64,000 bases of DNA from Corylus avellana (lineage: Eukaryota; Streptophyta; Magnoliopsida; Fagales; Betulaceae), in contig NC_081544.1 in NCBI RefSeq assembly GCF_901000735.1, forward strand, positions 24,849,049 through 24,913,048, read 5' to 3'. Positions within the stretch are counted from its first letter, which is position 1; the number at the start of each line of letters is the position of its first letter. The position numbers were made by a program, and so were the translations under genes. Shown in pieces: positions 23,801 through 32,924 of this stretch. Below the pieces are notes generated by a model. It searched no databases, was not told where the DNA came from, and was given only the letters and a program-made list of their open reading frames with translations.

Positions 23801-26800
23801 CTCCATTTCCGGCTAGATCGCCGGGCTCCATGCCCAACTGGGCGACAAGAGTGAGAGAGAAGGGAGCATTTCTGAAGGAGAGGGAGAGAGAAAAGGAACC
23901 GTTGAGGAGGAGGGAGAGAGAAAATGAAGAGAGAAATAATAAAAAAACTTGAAGATTGTGCTACAGTAATAGCAAAATGTTGCTATTCACTGTAGCAAAA
24001 ACTGCATTATTGCTACTTGGAAGCCAATCTGTTGGAGAAGGAAATTGGCTGATTTTAGCTAAAATAGCTATTATGGAGGATTTAGCTAATCCGTTGGAGA
24101 TGCTCTGAGGAGATTTTAACATAATAGTTTTTAGCTCTAGCACCGGTCTCTCACAATCTTTAAAGTTATGAGCATTAGGCTCTCTCCGAATGCACCATGT
24201 TACGCATTAGGAAATTGTCTTGGCTTATGAGGTTTGCCAGCTGTTAGTGGAGTCCTCTAACTTACTATCAACGTGTCTTTATGTCACTATGTGTCAGATG
24301 AGTACATTGACTAATTGAGTAGTTTGCTTTCAGCCTTTTATAGTGTGTTATTATTAGATGTTAGTGGGCTTTTGTAACCGTTGGATTATTTAGATTGTAT
24401 TTAACTCTACTGCATTAATGAAAAGGTTATGAGATATTTGCCAAGTGATTTGTGTTTGGAGGAGGCTCCCTCAAAGAAGCCAACTCTTCTTCTTTTCTAT
24501 TCCTTTTTTGCACTTAACTCTCTTTCTCCGTCTCTTTGAGTTTCAGCCAGCCCATCGCTATCACCACCACCACAGCCACAACCTCACTGCCCCACGAAGC
24601 AGGGCTCCACCAGTGAGTCAACGCTCCACCACCATAGCCTAAAATATGGAAACTCAGCGCTCCACCGCCACCTCTCCACTCGGACCAGTGATTCAGTGAC
24701 CACTTTGAGCATTTCTCTCTCTCTCTCTCCCCCCGGTGGGCGCAACCACTTTCCACTCTTCAATGGACGTGGACAAAAAAGCCCACAATTAACTAACTGT
24801 ACCGTAACCGACTGGTCGGTAACAGTAATTGTTGGAAATTAGTCCTGTTAGTATGAAGTCAGTGAAATAATTGACTTCACTGACTTTGGTGGGACAGTAG
24901 CCAAAATACCCCCTACTGTCACCATTTTGACCGATACCCACCCCTAAATCTGACCTTTCCAACTAGCCCACAACTTCACCACCTTTTGGGGCACGACCCA
25001 CTCTAACCGAAAAAGACAGAAAACTGGTACCCATAACTCTCTAGCCACTTTGCAGTGGAGTAGAAGATGATCTATGGTCTCCCCCCACTCCTCTTAAACA
25101 TGCAGTACTAATCCATCATTATAATGTGCCTCTTTCTTTGGTTGTCCATAGTTAAATTTTTCCCTAGCATCGCCGTACACAAAGAATGTCACTCTCGAAG
25201 GTGCCTTAGTTCTCCATATTCTCTTTCAAGGAAATGAAGAAATAGCAGGGGGAAAAGCGCATGATAGAAAGATTTAACCTCAAACACCCTCCTTTGAAAA
25301 GAATCCAACAAATTTTATCCTCGCCACCTCGTCTCAACTTGAGAGTATTAAAAAACGAAGTGACCAACTCTACCTCCCAATGATACTTCTTGGAGTCATC
25401 ATATGCATTTACGATGGAATCATATGCATTTTACTGTAATGAATTTTAATTACAGCATATGCATTTATGACTACACATCCTGTAAATCTATTATTTTTTA
25501 TGCTGTGTATTAGCTATCTTGACATTTTTGAATCCAGACTCACGATATATTCCAGTCCGATGGTCCTTGACTTAATTAAAATAATTGTGTCATCCATGGA
25601 ATTTTATCTTCAATTGTTCTGTAGGTTCTGATACGGTGTTATTTGTAGATGAATATGGTGCCTGTAGGATAGATACTTATGTTTTTTCTTGTATTATTTA
25701 CATTTGCTGTGCCTGGTGGTTGCAGGAAAATGGAAATGGCCGTCCTTGTGCGCGGCTTATTAAGCCATTTAATGAAGGTAAGAAGTTTGCAGTTTGAGAA
25801 CTAACTGAATTAAATTGTTGCCTAAGTACAGATTTTTTCTTAATTTTTTAGTTGAATTATGGGAACTCCACATTTCATAATTAATGTTCGAGTTCTAGCC
25901 TCCAAAATCCAGCTTGTAGGCCTTTAGTGGCATCACATTTTTTTTTTTTGGATTAATTTCTCTCTGAACTCTTGTTATTCCATTTTAGATAGGTCTATCA
26001 TCTTGCTGAGGGGGGATCCTATGAGCTGGACAATGTCAGACATGGGCGATACCTCTATCACTATTGTTATAGTCCTTGCTCAAAACTGGACTGTTGAGAG
26101 AGTAAAAAAATGTGATAGGTTGAGAGTTTAGAAGTCTGACTGACAAGGGGTCGGTCGAGGCCTGATGGTGATGTTAATAGTCAATTATAATTGCAAATAA
26201 ATAGACTATGATATTATAATATCAAAAATCAATCAGTGAGAGGTCCTGCAATAGTGTTGAAATGCCTAATAAACTGTCTATAGAAAGTAGCAAGGCCTTG
26301 GAAACTCCTTACCTGGATACTAGATTTACTTTGTTTTCATCCATTAGCAGTCCATTTGAAGACACTGCATACCCCAAGAAAACTACTTTATTCATAGCAA
26401 AGCTACATTTCGTCAAGTTTCCATAAAACTTCTCTCTTCTCAAGATATCAAACACCTATTGAATGTGAATCAAGTGTTCCTCCAAACAGCAACTGTACAC
26501 CAAAATATCATTAAAATAGACCACCACACGCTCCTAAAAGAGGCCGCAACATTTAGGTCATAACTCTCATGAAAGTACTAGGTGCATTTGTAAGTCCAAA
26601 TAGCATAACTAGTCACTCGAAGATCTTATTGTGAGTTTTGAAAGCGGTCTTCCATTCCTCTCCCAAACAAATTCTAATTTGATGATAACCGCTTCGTAGA
26701 TCAATCTTATAAAATACTTTTGCCCCCGTGAAGCAATCTAACATATCATCCAATCTAGCAATTCGAAATCGATGCTGAATGGTAATCTTGTTGATTGCTC

Positions 26801-29800
26801 TACTATCAACACAATTTCTCCAACTACCATCTTTCTTGGGAGTTAAAAGAGCGGGTAAGGCGCAAGGACTAATACTTACCTGGATGCGGCATTTATCTAG
26901 AAGCTCTCCAACCTGCCTTTGCAGCGTTTCCTTCTCTTAAGGAGTCATTATTTATGCTGCTTTATTAGGAAGTGCTGAACTGGGTATTAGATCAATAGTG
27001 TTGTAAATCACGCATGGGAGGCAACTTGGGAGGCAATTCTTGAGGGAAAACATTAGCTCCTCCACAGCTCTAGAAACATCAGAATCAGCAATTTCTTGTG
27101 CAATCAAAACAAATATGCAGCCACATTCAAGAATTTCCTTCATAAAACTCTTTGCAGTAAGCAGAAAATTTTGTTTGAGGATTTGAACTCGTTTTCTTCT
27201 TCATGGGCAGCAAAGTGTATCGTTGATTCCCCTAGCAAAGAGTGTAAGTGTTCTTATCATGAATGGTTTGATGATCATATTGCAAAGGTCTTCCAAGAGA
27301 ATATGGCAAACATCCATAGGCACCACATCACATCACACCTCATCAAAATACTTCTTCTGGATAGAAAATGAAACCAAACATCTCTTGGCAACCTTGATGT
27401 CATTGCCCATCTTACATCAAGAAAGCCTATAAGGATGAGTATGTTCTTCAGTTTTGAGGTTCAACTTATCTACCACCTCTTGAGATACCACATTTTCACA
27501 ACTATCCCCATCTATAATCATCTTACACACCCTTCCACCAGTACTACAAGTTGTATAGAAAATATTGATTCTCAACTAATCTTCTTCAGTTTCATGCTTT
27601 GACACAAGTGCTAGACCATCTTCATCTTTAAAATCTCCTCCAAGTTCTTCATTTAGGGGCTGATCATAAACGGGAAGTTTAATATCCTGCTGTCTCTATT
27701 TTTCCAACAAGAGTGCTTTATTGCGGTTCCCATTGTCATTCTACAATCTGGAGATTGATGACCAGGTTTGCCACACTTAAAACACTTGAAACCTCCTCCT
27801 TTGGATTGTTTTCCAGCACCCACATGGTTGGAACTGGACTGGTTGGAAGAAGGTACAGGAAACTTGTGGGTTCTTGCTTGCTGTCGATCACCAACATTGC
27901 TAACTTTCCCAACATTTGAGGAGTTGCCAATCTTAAAATAGCTTTGATACTGCCGTCCAAGCCTGGAGTTAACTTGAAACTGCTGTCCAGACCTGGAGGC
28001 ACTTCGATTTTGTTTTGTTTTTTCCACCAATAAAGCTTGATTTTAAGCCTCTGAAACTGTCTACAATGAATGCGGCCCAAGGATATCTTGAATTGAGGGC
28101 TTTAAGCCACTAAGGTACCTTGCTACCATTGTTCTTCACTTTCATTCAAATCAACCCTTGCTACAAGTTGATAGAATGCTTCGGTGTAGTCCTCCACACT
28201 TCCAAATCGCTTAAGATTGTGCAAATTCTTGTACAAAGTTTGCATATAGTTGAAAGTAAGAAACTGCTCCTTGAGCTTTTTCTTCATTTTGCGCCAATCT
28301 TTTAATCTTGCCTTTGCCACTCCTTTGTTTATTCGTTTGCAATTGTTCCTACCATGTGGGGTCCTCTTCCTTTGAGTCGAATAGACACCAATTTCACCTT
28401 CTCCTTGGAAACTTCATAGTTGTTAAATACTCTCTCAATAGTCTTTGACCAATCAACAAATTCATTGGGATTGAGACTTGAAATTTCGGAAGTTCAACCT
28501 TGATATTATGCTTCCTTTTATGCTCATACCCCTCAAGAACAGGTCTGCTTTTTTGAGGAACTCCAAAAAGATTCTCAAAGCAGGGTTGAGCATCATCGGA
28601 ATCATCACTCCTCTCACTAGGGGGTTGTAGATGCTGTACCATCTCTGTCAAGACAGCTATTTGTCTCCTTAACTGATCCATCTCATTTATTTGAGGCTGA
28701 TTTTGTTTCTGAACATCATTCCGATCCATAGGTGGAGGCAAATCTGCTCCATTGTCAAGATTCACTGCATTGCCTCATCCTCTACCCCCTTGAGCTCTTA
28801 GTCTTTGGGCCATAACAACAGCAAACTTCAAGAAATCAAAGATCTGTTCTAGAAAGTGATGCTTTGTTTCAAGAAAGGGAAAACAGAGAACCGAGGGCAG
28901 ATTGCTTCTCAACATGCCAGAAAGGGAAACCAAAGCCTGGTTCTCTGAGACTAAATTGACGCTGCCAGCTTTCAAATTCAAGAAGTAAAGAGAAATCTAG
29001 GGTTTATAGAAGAATAACTAATCTGGAATTTTTTTTGATGACGGGAATCCCTCCAAGGCAAGGCCACTTTGTGTACCCGTCATTACAATTGTCAAAAACT
29101 TATTACAAAAGGCTGGTAATCTGTTATTTATACTTTCTAACAGCTAATACTAGGCTATACTACCCTTACATTGTGGTTACTTGAGCAAAATGAATCACTA
29201 CAAATCATTACAGAAAATGCCCTGCATTTCAAACCTAATTCCATGGCCACATGTTGAATTTTTGTTTGTCCTAAAAAGTTGTTTTTCCTAAATGTTTGCG
29301 GTTTTCTTTTCTTCAAAGATCTGTGTCTTCAATTGGTATGAAGTTTTCCATGAATAGTTCATTGAAGGGGAGGGAACTTCAAGTAAGGAAGCCAAAACTC
29401 TCCATTAGTAAAACTTATGTGTCTTAAAAAATTTCAAACTAAAATACTAACTTTAATGGTTTTCATTTGTAAATAGTTTCAATGAATATTTTGGTTCTCA
29501 AATTTGGTTTTATAAGATGCCAAATGAAAATTTAAGTTCTTTTATAACATCTAATCATCAAAAATCATACAACCGTGTAATTTGAATCTTTACTTAACCC
29601 AAGGCTCATGTCACTTATGGTTAGAGAGTTCTCTTTATTACTCTCCTTCCAAAATAAATGTCTTCCATTTCTTTTTGGACGGCTCTTGCTTTCCAAAAAG
29701 TAGAAACAGTGTGTCATTTTCTTAGACTATTCTCGTTTTTCTTAATGAAGTAAACAAGATTCTTGTTTAAAGCTGTGCTGACTTCTAATTCAAAGCGAAG

Positions 29801-30603
29801 GCTTTAGGAAGGTTACTAAGCCTTTCTGCATTTCATTAACAATCTTGCTGTTTGGAACCCAAAAACTTATTTTGTGGTGGAGTATAACAGTTGGCCTGTA
29901 GGTTGGAACTGGATTTGTATAGCTTCATATTGTACTCATGTGATTGGTTACTTTCATCATGTTACCACTTGATCTTGTATCCACTCCTGCCATGCTTTTT
30001 TGATTTATTTAACGGCTTGGTTTCACATTTGAATTTGATTGGCATGGGATAGTTGGGGGGGGCCCTCCAAATTTGATGGTTGATGCTGAGGGCGAAGGAA
30101 GAAATGGAGTTCAGGCTGCCAATACAGCATCTGAGCGTAATGCATCTTTTTCCTCTCATACTTCAACAAGCTCATTACAACAACCAGATGGATCAGAACA
30201 AATGCCAAGGCTACCTTTGATCATTACGGCATCCAAGGAGATACAGACGTCAGAATCAAAATTGGAATTAGATATGGGAGATAATGGCCCTGGAAAAGCC
30301 AGTTGCTCAGATAGTGTTTCAAGCTCACATGTCAGAGATGCATCAGCTAATATATTGGGAAATACGGCTGGAAAGGGAAAAAATGATAGCTCTGGGTCTT
30401 CAAAGAAGCTGAAAGCTGATGGAAGTATTTCTTTAAATTCCATGTGTTCTGATACAATAGAAGCTGCAGTTATGGACCTGGAGGAACTTGTGAACCGAGT
30501 TAAATGGATTAGGGGTTTCTTGGAACTTAGAAAGCCTCTGTCAAATACTGTCCAGAATCCTTGGAAATTTCTGGAACATCGGGCATCATCCACACCAAAA
30601 TGA
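8817..30603 (+). CDS. Agenet-domain (plant Tudor-like) protein, six coding exons
   Basis: Coding exons: 8817-8921, 12120-12189, 13110-13354, 16005-16121, 25726-25777, 30053-30603. All junctions are GT/AG and phases close, giving 1,140 nt and 379 residues. The first Agenet/Tudor-like module spans residues about 9-75 ([26 protein letters not shown], then [20 protein letters not shown]). The second spans about 111-165 ([36 protein letters not shown]). A serine-rich, low-complexity middle follows, then a conserved-looking C-terminal helix (about 337-379: [20 protein letters not shown]). Proteins of this family are nuclear; Tudor-like folds commonly read methylated histones or bind RNA, but the ligand here is unknown. 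The start was chosen as the first ATG after the acceptor at 8807 (a second ATG follows directly). Introns reach 9.6 kb because of transposons. A 3' UTR intron (30625-30973) is likely. No stop or frameshift breaks the model; exon 6 uses a less ideal acceptor (GGGATAG|TT). Confidence 0.85.
9133..9372. mobile_element. Mutator-type MITE, 9-bp target duplication
   Basis: A 240-bp element in intron 1 of the Tudor-like gene. Its inverted ends (GGAAATAAATGAAAAATCAG... / ...CTGATTTTGTAATTTTCC) stay related for about 80 bp. An exact 9-bp direct repeat, TTGTTTTTG, flanks it (9124-9132 and 9373-9381), the size typical of Mutator-like elements. Non-coding. Confidence 0.8.
9829..9970. repeat. two-unit tandem duplication (~69 bp)
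   Basis: The phrase GAAATTTGAAAGTATGAGGG ... AAATTGGAACTTGACC ... CAAGAAACCCA occurs twice in direct order with a spacing of about 69 bp and few substitutions. Intronic, with no visible function. Confidence 0.7.
10516..10997 (+). mobile_element. short ORF2-less LINE derivative, 13-bp target duplication
   Basis: A 482-bp insertion in intron 1, flanked by a 13-bp direct repeat with one mismatch (GTGTTGTTTGTGG at 10503-10515; GTGGTGTTTGTGG at 10998-11010). It ends in an A-run after a tail (GTGTATATTACCTGTGTACT...TTTATC) that matches the 3' end of the intact LINE at 16794-22980. Before the tail, a broken frame reads [14 protein letters not shown], matching the ORF1 C-terminal motif of the intact LINE ([17 protein letters not shown]). 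No ORF2 sequence lies between. Same group as 14341-15364. Confidence 0.7.
11160..11550. repeat. GC-rich foldback repeat
   Basis: A GC-rich palindromic island between A-rich (11100-11175) and T-rich (11545-11562) borders, in intron 1. Complementary words (GGTGGCTCTCCCC, GGGGTGGA, TCCACCC) recur in both orientations. It resembles the islands at 1150-1560 and 15405-15530. The open frames are compositional artefacts. Confidence 0.5.
12608..12842 (-). mobile_element. tRNA-derived SINE (second family)
   Basis: Read on the minus strand: it starts AAGTGGTGGAGGCCTTGGTC (A-box-like), has GGTTCAAAACCTC (B-box-like) about 40 bp later, then a unique body and an A-run next to an (AT)n tract (plus 12587-12617). 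This layout is that of a plant SINE of about 230 bp in intron 2. It is a different family from 6303-6418. Confidence 0.6.
13880..13906 (+). other. possible in-frame 27-nt microexon of the Tudor-like gene
   Basis: Within intron 3, a 27-nt segment is bounded by a good acceptor (TTGCTAACAG) and donor (CCTGAG|GTATTT). Both flanking exons join in phase 0, so its inclusion would add nine residues (KQTGGDLPE) inside the second Agenet module without a frameshift. The related plant proteins I know go straight from the 'KVK' strand to 'IEL', so inclusion would be unusual. It may be a chance match. Confidence 0.25.
14030..15760. mobile_element. long-TIR element, carrier of a nested LINE derivative
   Basis: Two inverted arms of about 200 bp (14030-14240 and 15590-15760) share the words CAATTAAGGACCT, GTCCAACTTTT, CCAATAGC and GTGTAATGAGT in opposite orientation. 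Between them sit the LINE derivative (14341-15364) and a small GC-rich palindromic block (15405-15530). The arms lack a transposase, and the exact ends could not be fixed. All of it lies in intron 3 of the Tudor-like gene. Confidence 0.6.
14341..15364 (+). mobile_element. ORF2-less LINE derivative with exact 14-bp target duplication
   Basis: A 1,024-bp insertion bounded by an exact 14-bp direct repeat, AGTCCTTTTAAAAG (14327-14340 and 15365-15378), with an A-rich 3' end, as left by target-primed reverse transcription. Near 15000-15150 a frame reads [18 protein letters not shown], closely related to the last residues of ORF1 in the intact LINE ([18 protein letters not shown]). Right after it comes the 3' UTR tail (TTGTGTATACTTCTTATGCA ... 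TTTATTACTTATTTAAAAG) that also ends the intact LINE. No endonuclease or reverse transcriptase sequence is present. It is probably mobilised in trans, comparable in principle to mammalian 'half-a-LINE' elements. Confidence 0.75.
16875..20516 (-). CDS. LINE ORF2: endonuclease / reverse transcriptase (1213 aa)
   Basis: Second ORF of the intact LINE, supplying target nicking and cDNA synthesis. Residues about 1-230 form an AP-type endonuclease with the expected catalytic blocks: [29 protein letters not shown] and [11 protein letters not shown]. Residues about 450-730 are the reverse transcriptase: [35 protein letters not shown], the strand [26 protein letters not shown] and the catalytic FADD (about 689). 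Near residue 1092 is a zf-RVT module ([18 protein letters not shown]). No RNase H domain follows. No stop or frameshift is seen. The start ATG lies inside ATGA, overlapping the ORF1 stop by one base step, which suggests reinitiation or coupled translation. Confidence 0.93.
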   Translation of the reverse strand: MKPRIISWNVRGLNEGNKCLRVKNMLRQWKADIVCLQETKMEYISRSFVRNLWGCAYADWCFVAARGASGGILLMWDRRVVTKLEVCVGEFVAACSFKNVEDDFVWAFAGVYGPNFDSIRHRLWEELAGLISWWEVPWCIGGDFNVTHFPSERAGGARLTRAMSDFSDFISEQGLMDLPLAGGTFTWSNSYSRSRIDRFLVSPEWEIKYPGVLQKRLLRLCSDHFPILLDCDAMIRGKRPFKFENMWLKNVGFVDRVRVWWSSYSFFGSPSFILAKKLKALKEDIKRWNEMEFGNVSARCLEKAEELKNMDRLEEERELDEEEKERKRVVIRELEISLLQEEISWRQKSRIRWLKEGGKCTKFFHRIANSNRRCNSIDSIAINGALSSNQDLIKDQAVQFYESLFSERCDWRPRVDNLAFDMLDADEANQLEVPFDEREVLEVVKGMDRDKAPGPDGFSMAFFQDCWEVIKEDIMAVFSDFHTRGKFEKSLNATFISLIPKVPGASEFKEFRPISLISGTYKIIAKVLANRMRRVVDRVISKPQNAFVKGKQITDSVLIASECLDSRINSGESGLLCKLDMEKAYDHINWKFLLYLLRRCGFGEKWCLWIERCISNARFSVLINGTPSGFFRSSRGVRQGDPLSPFLFVIIMEVFSRMIAAAIDNGRISGFSVGANLSERVTISHLLFADDTLVFCGANRDQIRSIKALLICFEAVSGMKVNMAKSALVPVGEVAIMEELAGVLGCGIASLPLKYLGLPLGARFKAKNNWDDTLEKVERKLASWKRLYLSKGGRVTLIKSTLSNLPTYLLSLFPIPASVAKRIEKLQRDFLWGGLNEEFKYHLVKWDKVCSPISKGGLGIRKLRVFNQALLGKWLWRYVHEREAWWRIVVDAKFGSEWGGWHSVDTPGPHGVGLWRHIRRGWRLFSKHIKFDPGDGSHIRFWDDVWCGDMTLKEYFPGLHNIANAKDASIADNLELMGGTRQWNVSFFRSVHDWELEVLASFYTRLYSQRMRRGGEDRIWWIPSRKGKFDVRSFYDVLVSKEADPFPWKSIWGTKAPSRVAFLTWTAVLGKILTLDNLRKRNFIVINRCYLCKNDGESIDHLFLHCEIARSLWYAIFSRFGLSWVMPKKVEGLFACWWSGGRSKSGVVWKMVPQCIVWCLWSERNERCFQDSERSLEDLTAFFFHILYSWTAAWLAPLVISFLDFLVLFSFSS
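20513..22675 (-). CDS. LINE ORF1 protein (720 aa)
   Basis: First ORF of the intact LINE. L1-type ORF1 proteins bind the element RNA and help deliver it to the target. The N-terminal 130 residues look globular, with a segment [20 protein letters not shown] followed by [17 protein letters not shown] that has the flavour of a nucleic-acid-binding beta-sheet domain. The middle is proline-rich, then very basic ([20 protein letters not shown] region). I find no CCHC zinc knuckle, which many plant L1 ORF1 proteins have; only an isolated CGHC is present. It ends in ...[17 protein letters not shown], a motif also kept in the short LINE derivatives. Its TGA stop overlaps the ORF2 ATG (ATGA). Family assignment is by position, not by a recognised domain. 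Confidence 0.8.
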   Translation of the reverse strand: MGLSRRWSIESKDFEMLVKDGEAGLVIQEKNRRFLRSVKLSSNEAVWLLHIFEELMAVKDSRVFHDQSKPGYPRILAQKCSNRFGSFLVIEECDGRERRKSVMVPEGKNQKGWNKLESEIQIAVRYFQPFLVVPDKDEGKKRRSFSEVLQATVRPSEDLFLTSSEPIARVPKWLLGVNANHGEPQAMKNKKGPVNCAGPTAILKRPAGLPPAKDKGKKPIEGGCSEESERQCYIRNFPAISLPVLSVPPANFPPANSGLLGSGPLSHARVAAQGREVPDGRNISDIGHVDFGGFECVKLRNSLEKLQTEISVCLERLAMGKCGHCAGGLLGFGPKPAPNIEREEVQPMGSLGKIQSVGKGKKSRLKKKKKKRPVRVKRVQVGWTTSKVGDLGASLSIARLQATMGQSPAGLPARSEQGLMGKVSSKVGLGLSGMVDGVLHLEPRQTATIRKETTSEGEIGGGRGCDSPRGPIPVDPAGQDPRALKAGAGSGLPAVQDGWALVVTAGSKLPAVSDSRDSLPRLEARCNHKALEVCERETGKGEVVSVEAGLEVGLIGGMEVMEGDGLEAQLESRDDVDKGHISTKVEIFNSPQSVEKSAPLKQSSMAGLELAIFEGEDLSPLLSCPTLGLKGKKGNQPTDKVLKMVEEFSHVVGISCDGFEGKLLELFATIIAENEGKGAGMVSNGGKKGSRELNNLVSSINYDGNSCRARVKGRAQRDFP
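23306..24105. mobile_element. non-autonomous TIR element (GAGCATCTCC ends)
   Basis: Inverted ends GAGCATCTCCAGTAATGTT / ...CCGTTGGAGATGCTC, a terminal motif common in plant MITE-like elements. It is inserted in the LINE relic. Inner inverted pieces (GGTAAAATACCTAATC... near the left; TTTAGCTAAAATAGC near the right) are AT-rich; the centre (23460-23930) has a purine-rich/pyrimidine-rich asymmetry but no protein I recognise. Target duplication not resolved. Confidence 0.6.
24226..24980. mobile_element. unclassified insertion in the LINE relic, LTR-like start
   Basis: The sequence interrupts the LINE relic. It begins near TGTTAGTGGAGTCC (24242) and contains AACTCTACTGCATTAATGAAAAGG-like text resembling the leader region of plant copia LTRs, a CACCACCACCAC-type block and a direct repeat of AGTCAGTGAA / TTCACTGACT. 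I cannot identify both ends or any coding domain. Confidence 0.35.
26240..29000 (-). mobile_element. decayed Ty3/gypsy retrotransposon (gag-protease-RT)
   Basis: Minus-strand relic in intron 5. Pieces in proper order, separated by stops and frameshifts: gag N-terminus (28981-28394: [27 protein letters not shown]), gag core (28320-28120: [20 protein letters not shown]), zinc knuckle [14 protein letters not shown] (about 27740-27790), a protease-like segment ([20 protein letters not shown], about 27500-27540), spacer text ([14 protein letters not shown], about 27380), then reverse transcriptase (about 26930-26560: [40 protein letters not shown]). The catalytic strand after that is broken. No LTRs were identified, so this is an internal fragment. 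Confidence 0.8.
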
Positions 30604-31040
30604 GTGTTCAGTTTTATTGAAAGGGTAAGTTTACAGTTTAGATTGGTGAATCAACAGTCTCTTTCTAATCTGTTTTTGACATTTTTATATCTATCTAAAT
30701 GTGTCTCTTGTTTTGGGATGTCTTGATGAAGTGAAATAAAACATTTTTGTAAAGAATTTGCTTGACAACTTATCACATCCATAATTTGTTAATCCATGAA
30801 AATTTTGACTTGTGTAAATGCTCAACACAAGATTGGAATTATTAAGTTGATTTTTTTTTTTTTTTTTTTTTTTGTATACAATTATTAAGTTTGCATTGCT
30901 TAAAGTCAAGATGCTTAGTTGAATAGAGTGGACATGACTGGATTAAATTAAATATGACAAGTTATGATTTCAGGTACAATATTGATACTGCATATAGTGA
31001 CGACCACTATTTTATTAAACCCAGTGGAGCAGTCAGGTAA
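30604..31040 (+). other. 3' UTR of the Tudor-like gene with a likely intron
   Basis: After the TGA at 30601-30603, a donor GGGTAAGTTT lies at 30625 and an acceptor TGATTTCAG ends at 30973. This suggests a spliced 3' UTR with a segment 30974-31036, itself followed by GTAATT. That last UTR segment is also where the segmental duplication starts, so copy B carries it without the gene (about 42945-43005). Confidence 0.4.
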
Positions 31041-31239
31041 TTACTGACGTTAGCAAATGAAGTAGATTCTTCTTTCTCGTGGGACCATGACTGATTTTGA
31101 TTGCCCCTCAATGAAATTTCTCTCTGGGGGATATTCTCATGTGTGTAAGGATCCTAGTGGGGATTGTCACTATTAGATACATTCTTTATAGAAGCTTGTA
31201 TTGTTGAAAAAATAAAAAGGTACCCAAGCTTCCTTTTTC

Positions 31240-32920
31240 TTTTTTTTTCTTAGATGAATGGTAACAAATTAAAGAAACAAACAAGAAGTCCAAGTGCTTA
31301 AAGCTCCTCGCAGGAAGGCAAGGGTGCAGCCTAGGTGATGGAATGAAACAAACCTGAAAACAAAGAAATTTTAACTCAGTAAACAGAACAGATCTCCCAG
31401 GTCTTTTGGACAGCTAAAAAAAAATACTTAAAACTGCAAAAAGGGAAATGGCCAATGACTGTTGGACAGCTGGCATATCATGTTGCATGAAAAAGCAATT
31501 GAAGAGGACTTTTTTATTTTTTTTATTTTTTTGTTCGGATATTAAGTTGATAAATAAAATATTGGAGTTTGAGTCTTGCCTTTGGTGATAGAGGAATGGG
31601 GTGGGATTGACATTGGCTTGAAGCTAGAATGTTGCTTACCAAAAAATAAAAAGTGAAGAGAGTATGGGAAAGTAAAGATTTCATGGTGTATTGACAGAGA
31701 AGTACAAACTAATTTATTTAAAGATATTACCTCAAATAAAGTATGGCATTCACAAAATACAAACACCCTTAGGGTTCGGGTGCTCGATTTTAAAAAGTGC
31801 GATTTAGAAATAACGATTTTAAAATGTGATTTAAAAAAAGAAAAAAAAGAAAAAAAAAAAAGTTAACATTTGATAAAATCACAGTTTTATAGCCATTTAA
31901 AATTGTGCGTTTTTAAATTGTAATTTTAAACAATTTATTTTTTACAATTTGGTTTAAAATTGTATTTTTCTTTTATATTTTTTCCTTTAATTAATTAAAA
32001 TAGTAAATCTATTTAAAAATCCTAGAAAAAAAGTGGGTGGTGCACGGCGAGGAACATCTAGTAGCCGCTAGAACACCTGAATAGGTGTTCAGGCAGCCCC
32101 ATTTTCAAACCTCTCATTGGGCAAAGTTGATGTGGAATGCACACGCGTAGTGCCTCACGGGGGAAACAACCGGACAAAGACCCCAACAAGAGTACCTAAC
32201 GGATTTGATTAGGGTTTAACAAATCGCGTGCACATCCCGCCTCACACTCCCGAGAGTTACACGCGCTTCCCCAGCTACTCCTTTTAAGCACCAGAAAATC
32301 TTTGTGCCAAAGCAATCTGGGAAAAAGTTCCACAACGTTTTGTTTTTGGCTCCAATTATCGGCAGCAGACAGATATGAAACTCAATTTCTTCGTCGCTTT
32401 TTGAAGGTTTTGATGAAAGAATTGGACAAATAGCATGGGCTTCTTTGAGCCAAGTGCTCAACAAAAAATGATTTAGTCCGACAATGGTCTGTAAAGTTGG
32501 AAGGAGACCACCATGTTCAATGAACAATGTTCACCTAGTGCCTATAAATTTAGTACCGATAATATTTTAACATATATGCTGTACATGTGGCGCATAAAGT
32601 TTGAATACACAATTGTTATCCGCCACGTCTGCCTAAATAAAACAACTGAAAACTAGAATATTGTATAAAAGAATATTAAAATAAGGGCCTTTTGTTTTTC
32701 CATAGCGTTGTTCTTAAGATAAATGACTGTAATGGTAATGTTCAATGGTATCAAAGTAATTTCATGTGGGTAGATAAACATTTAAAGCGTGAGTTTAATT
32801 TTTGCAATGAAAACTTTTATGTTTGATTAGTATAAATCATCTTAAATTCTGTTGATGTTCTTGTTGAATTAGGTCATTATGACTCATAGTCTCAATCAGA
32901 CTTGAAAAAACGTTTATAAT
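31240..32920. other. intergenic DNA of copy A
   Basis: No convincing gene. Bases 31775-31990 form an AT-rich hairpin-like block (GTGCGATTTA... / ...TAAAATTGTGCG) which is expanded in copy B (43700-44240). Bases 32020-32340 are better balanced, well conserved between copies and open on the minus strand (32216-32527), but I recognise no protein; this may be a promoter/leader of the FHA gene or an old gene fragment. Confidence 0.4.
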
Positions 32921-32924
32921 TTTT

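Larger units (their letters stand above)
23110..25390 (-). mobile_element. eroded LINE 3' relic, split by later insertions
   Basis: Three blocks align in order with the 3' part of the intact LINE: 25005-25390 with 17180-17540 (for example TAGCATCGCCGT, CACTCTCGAAGGTGCCTT), 24107-24225 with about 16970-17060, and 23110-23305 with 16800-16960 (TTGATAAGTA tail and GTGCAACC). Later insertions at 23306-24105 and about 24226-24980 separate them. No frame survives. It shows that this intron had accepted a related LINE before the intact one. Confidence 0.75.

Noticed and set aside
32216..32527. 103-codon minus-strand frame upstream of the FHA gene
   Set aside because: Partly kept open in copy B, but no recognisable domain and no start context; it overlaps what is likely the upstream region of the FHA gene. 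Not called without transcript support.
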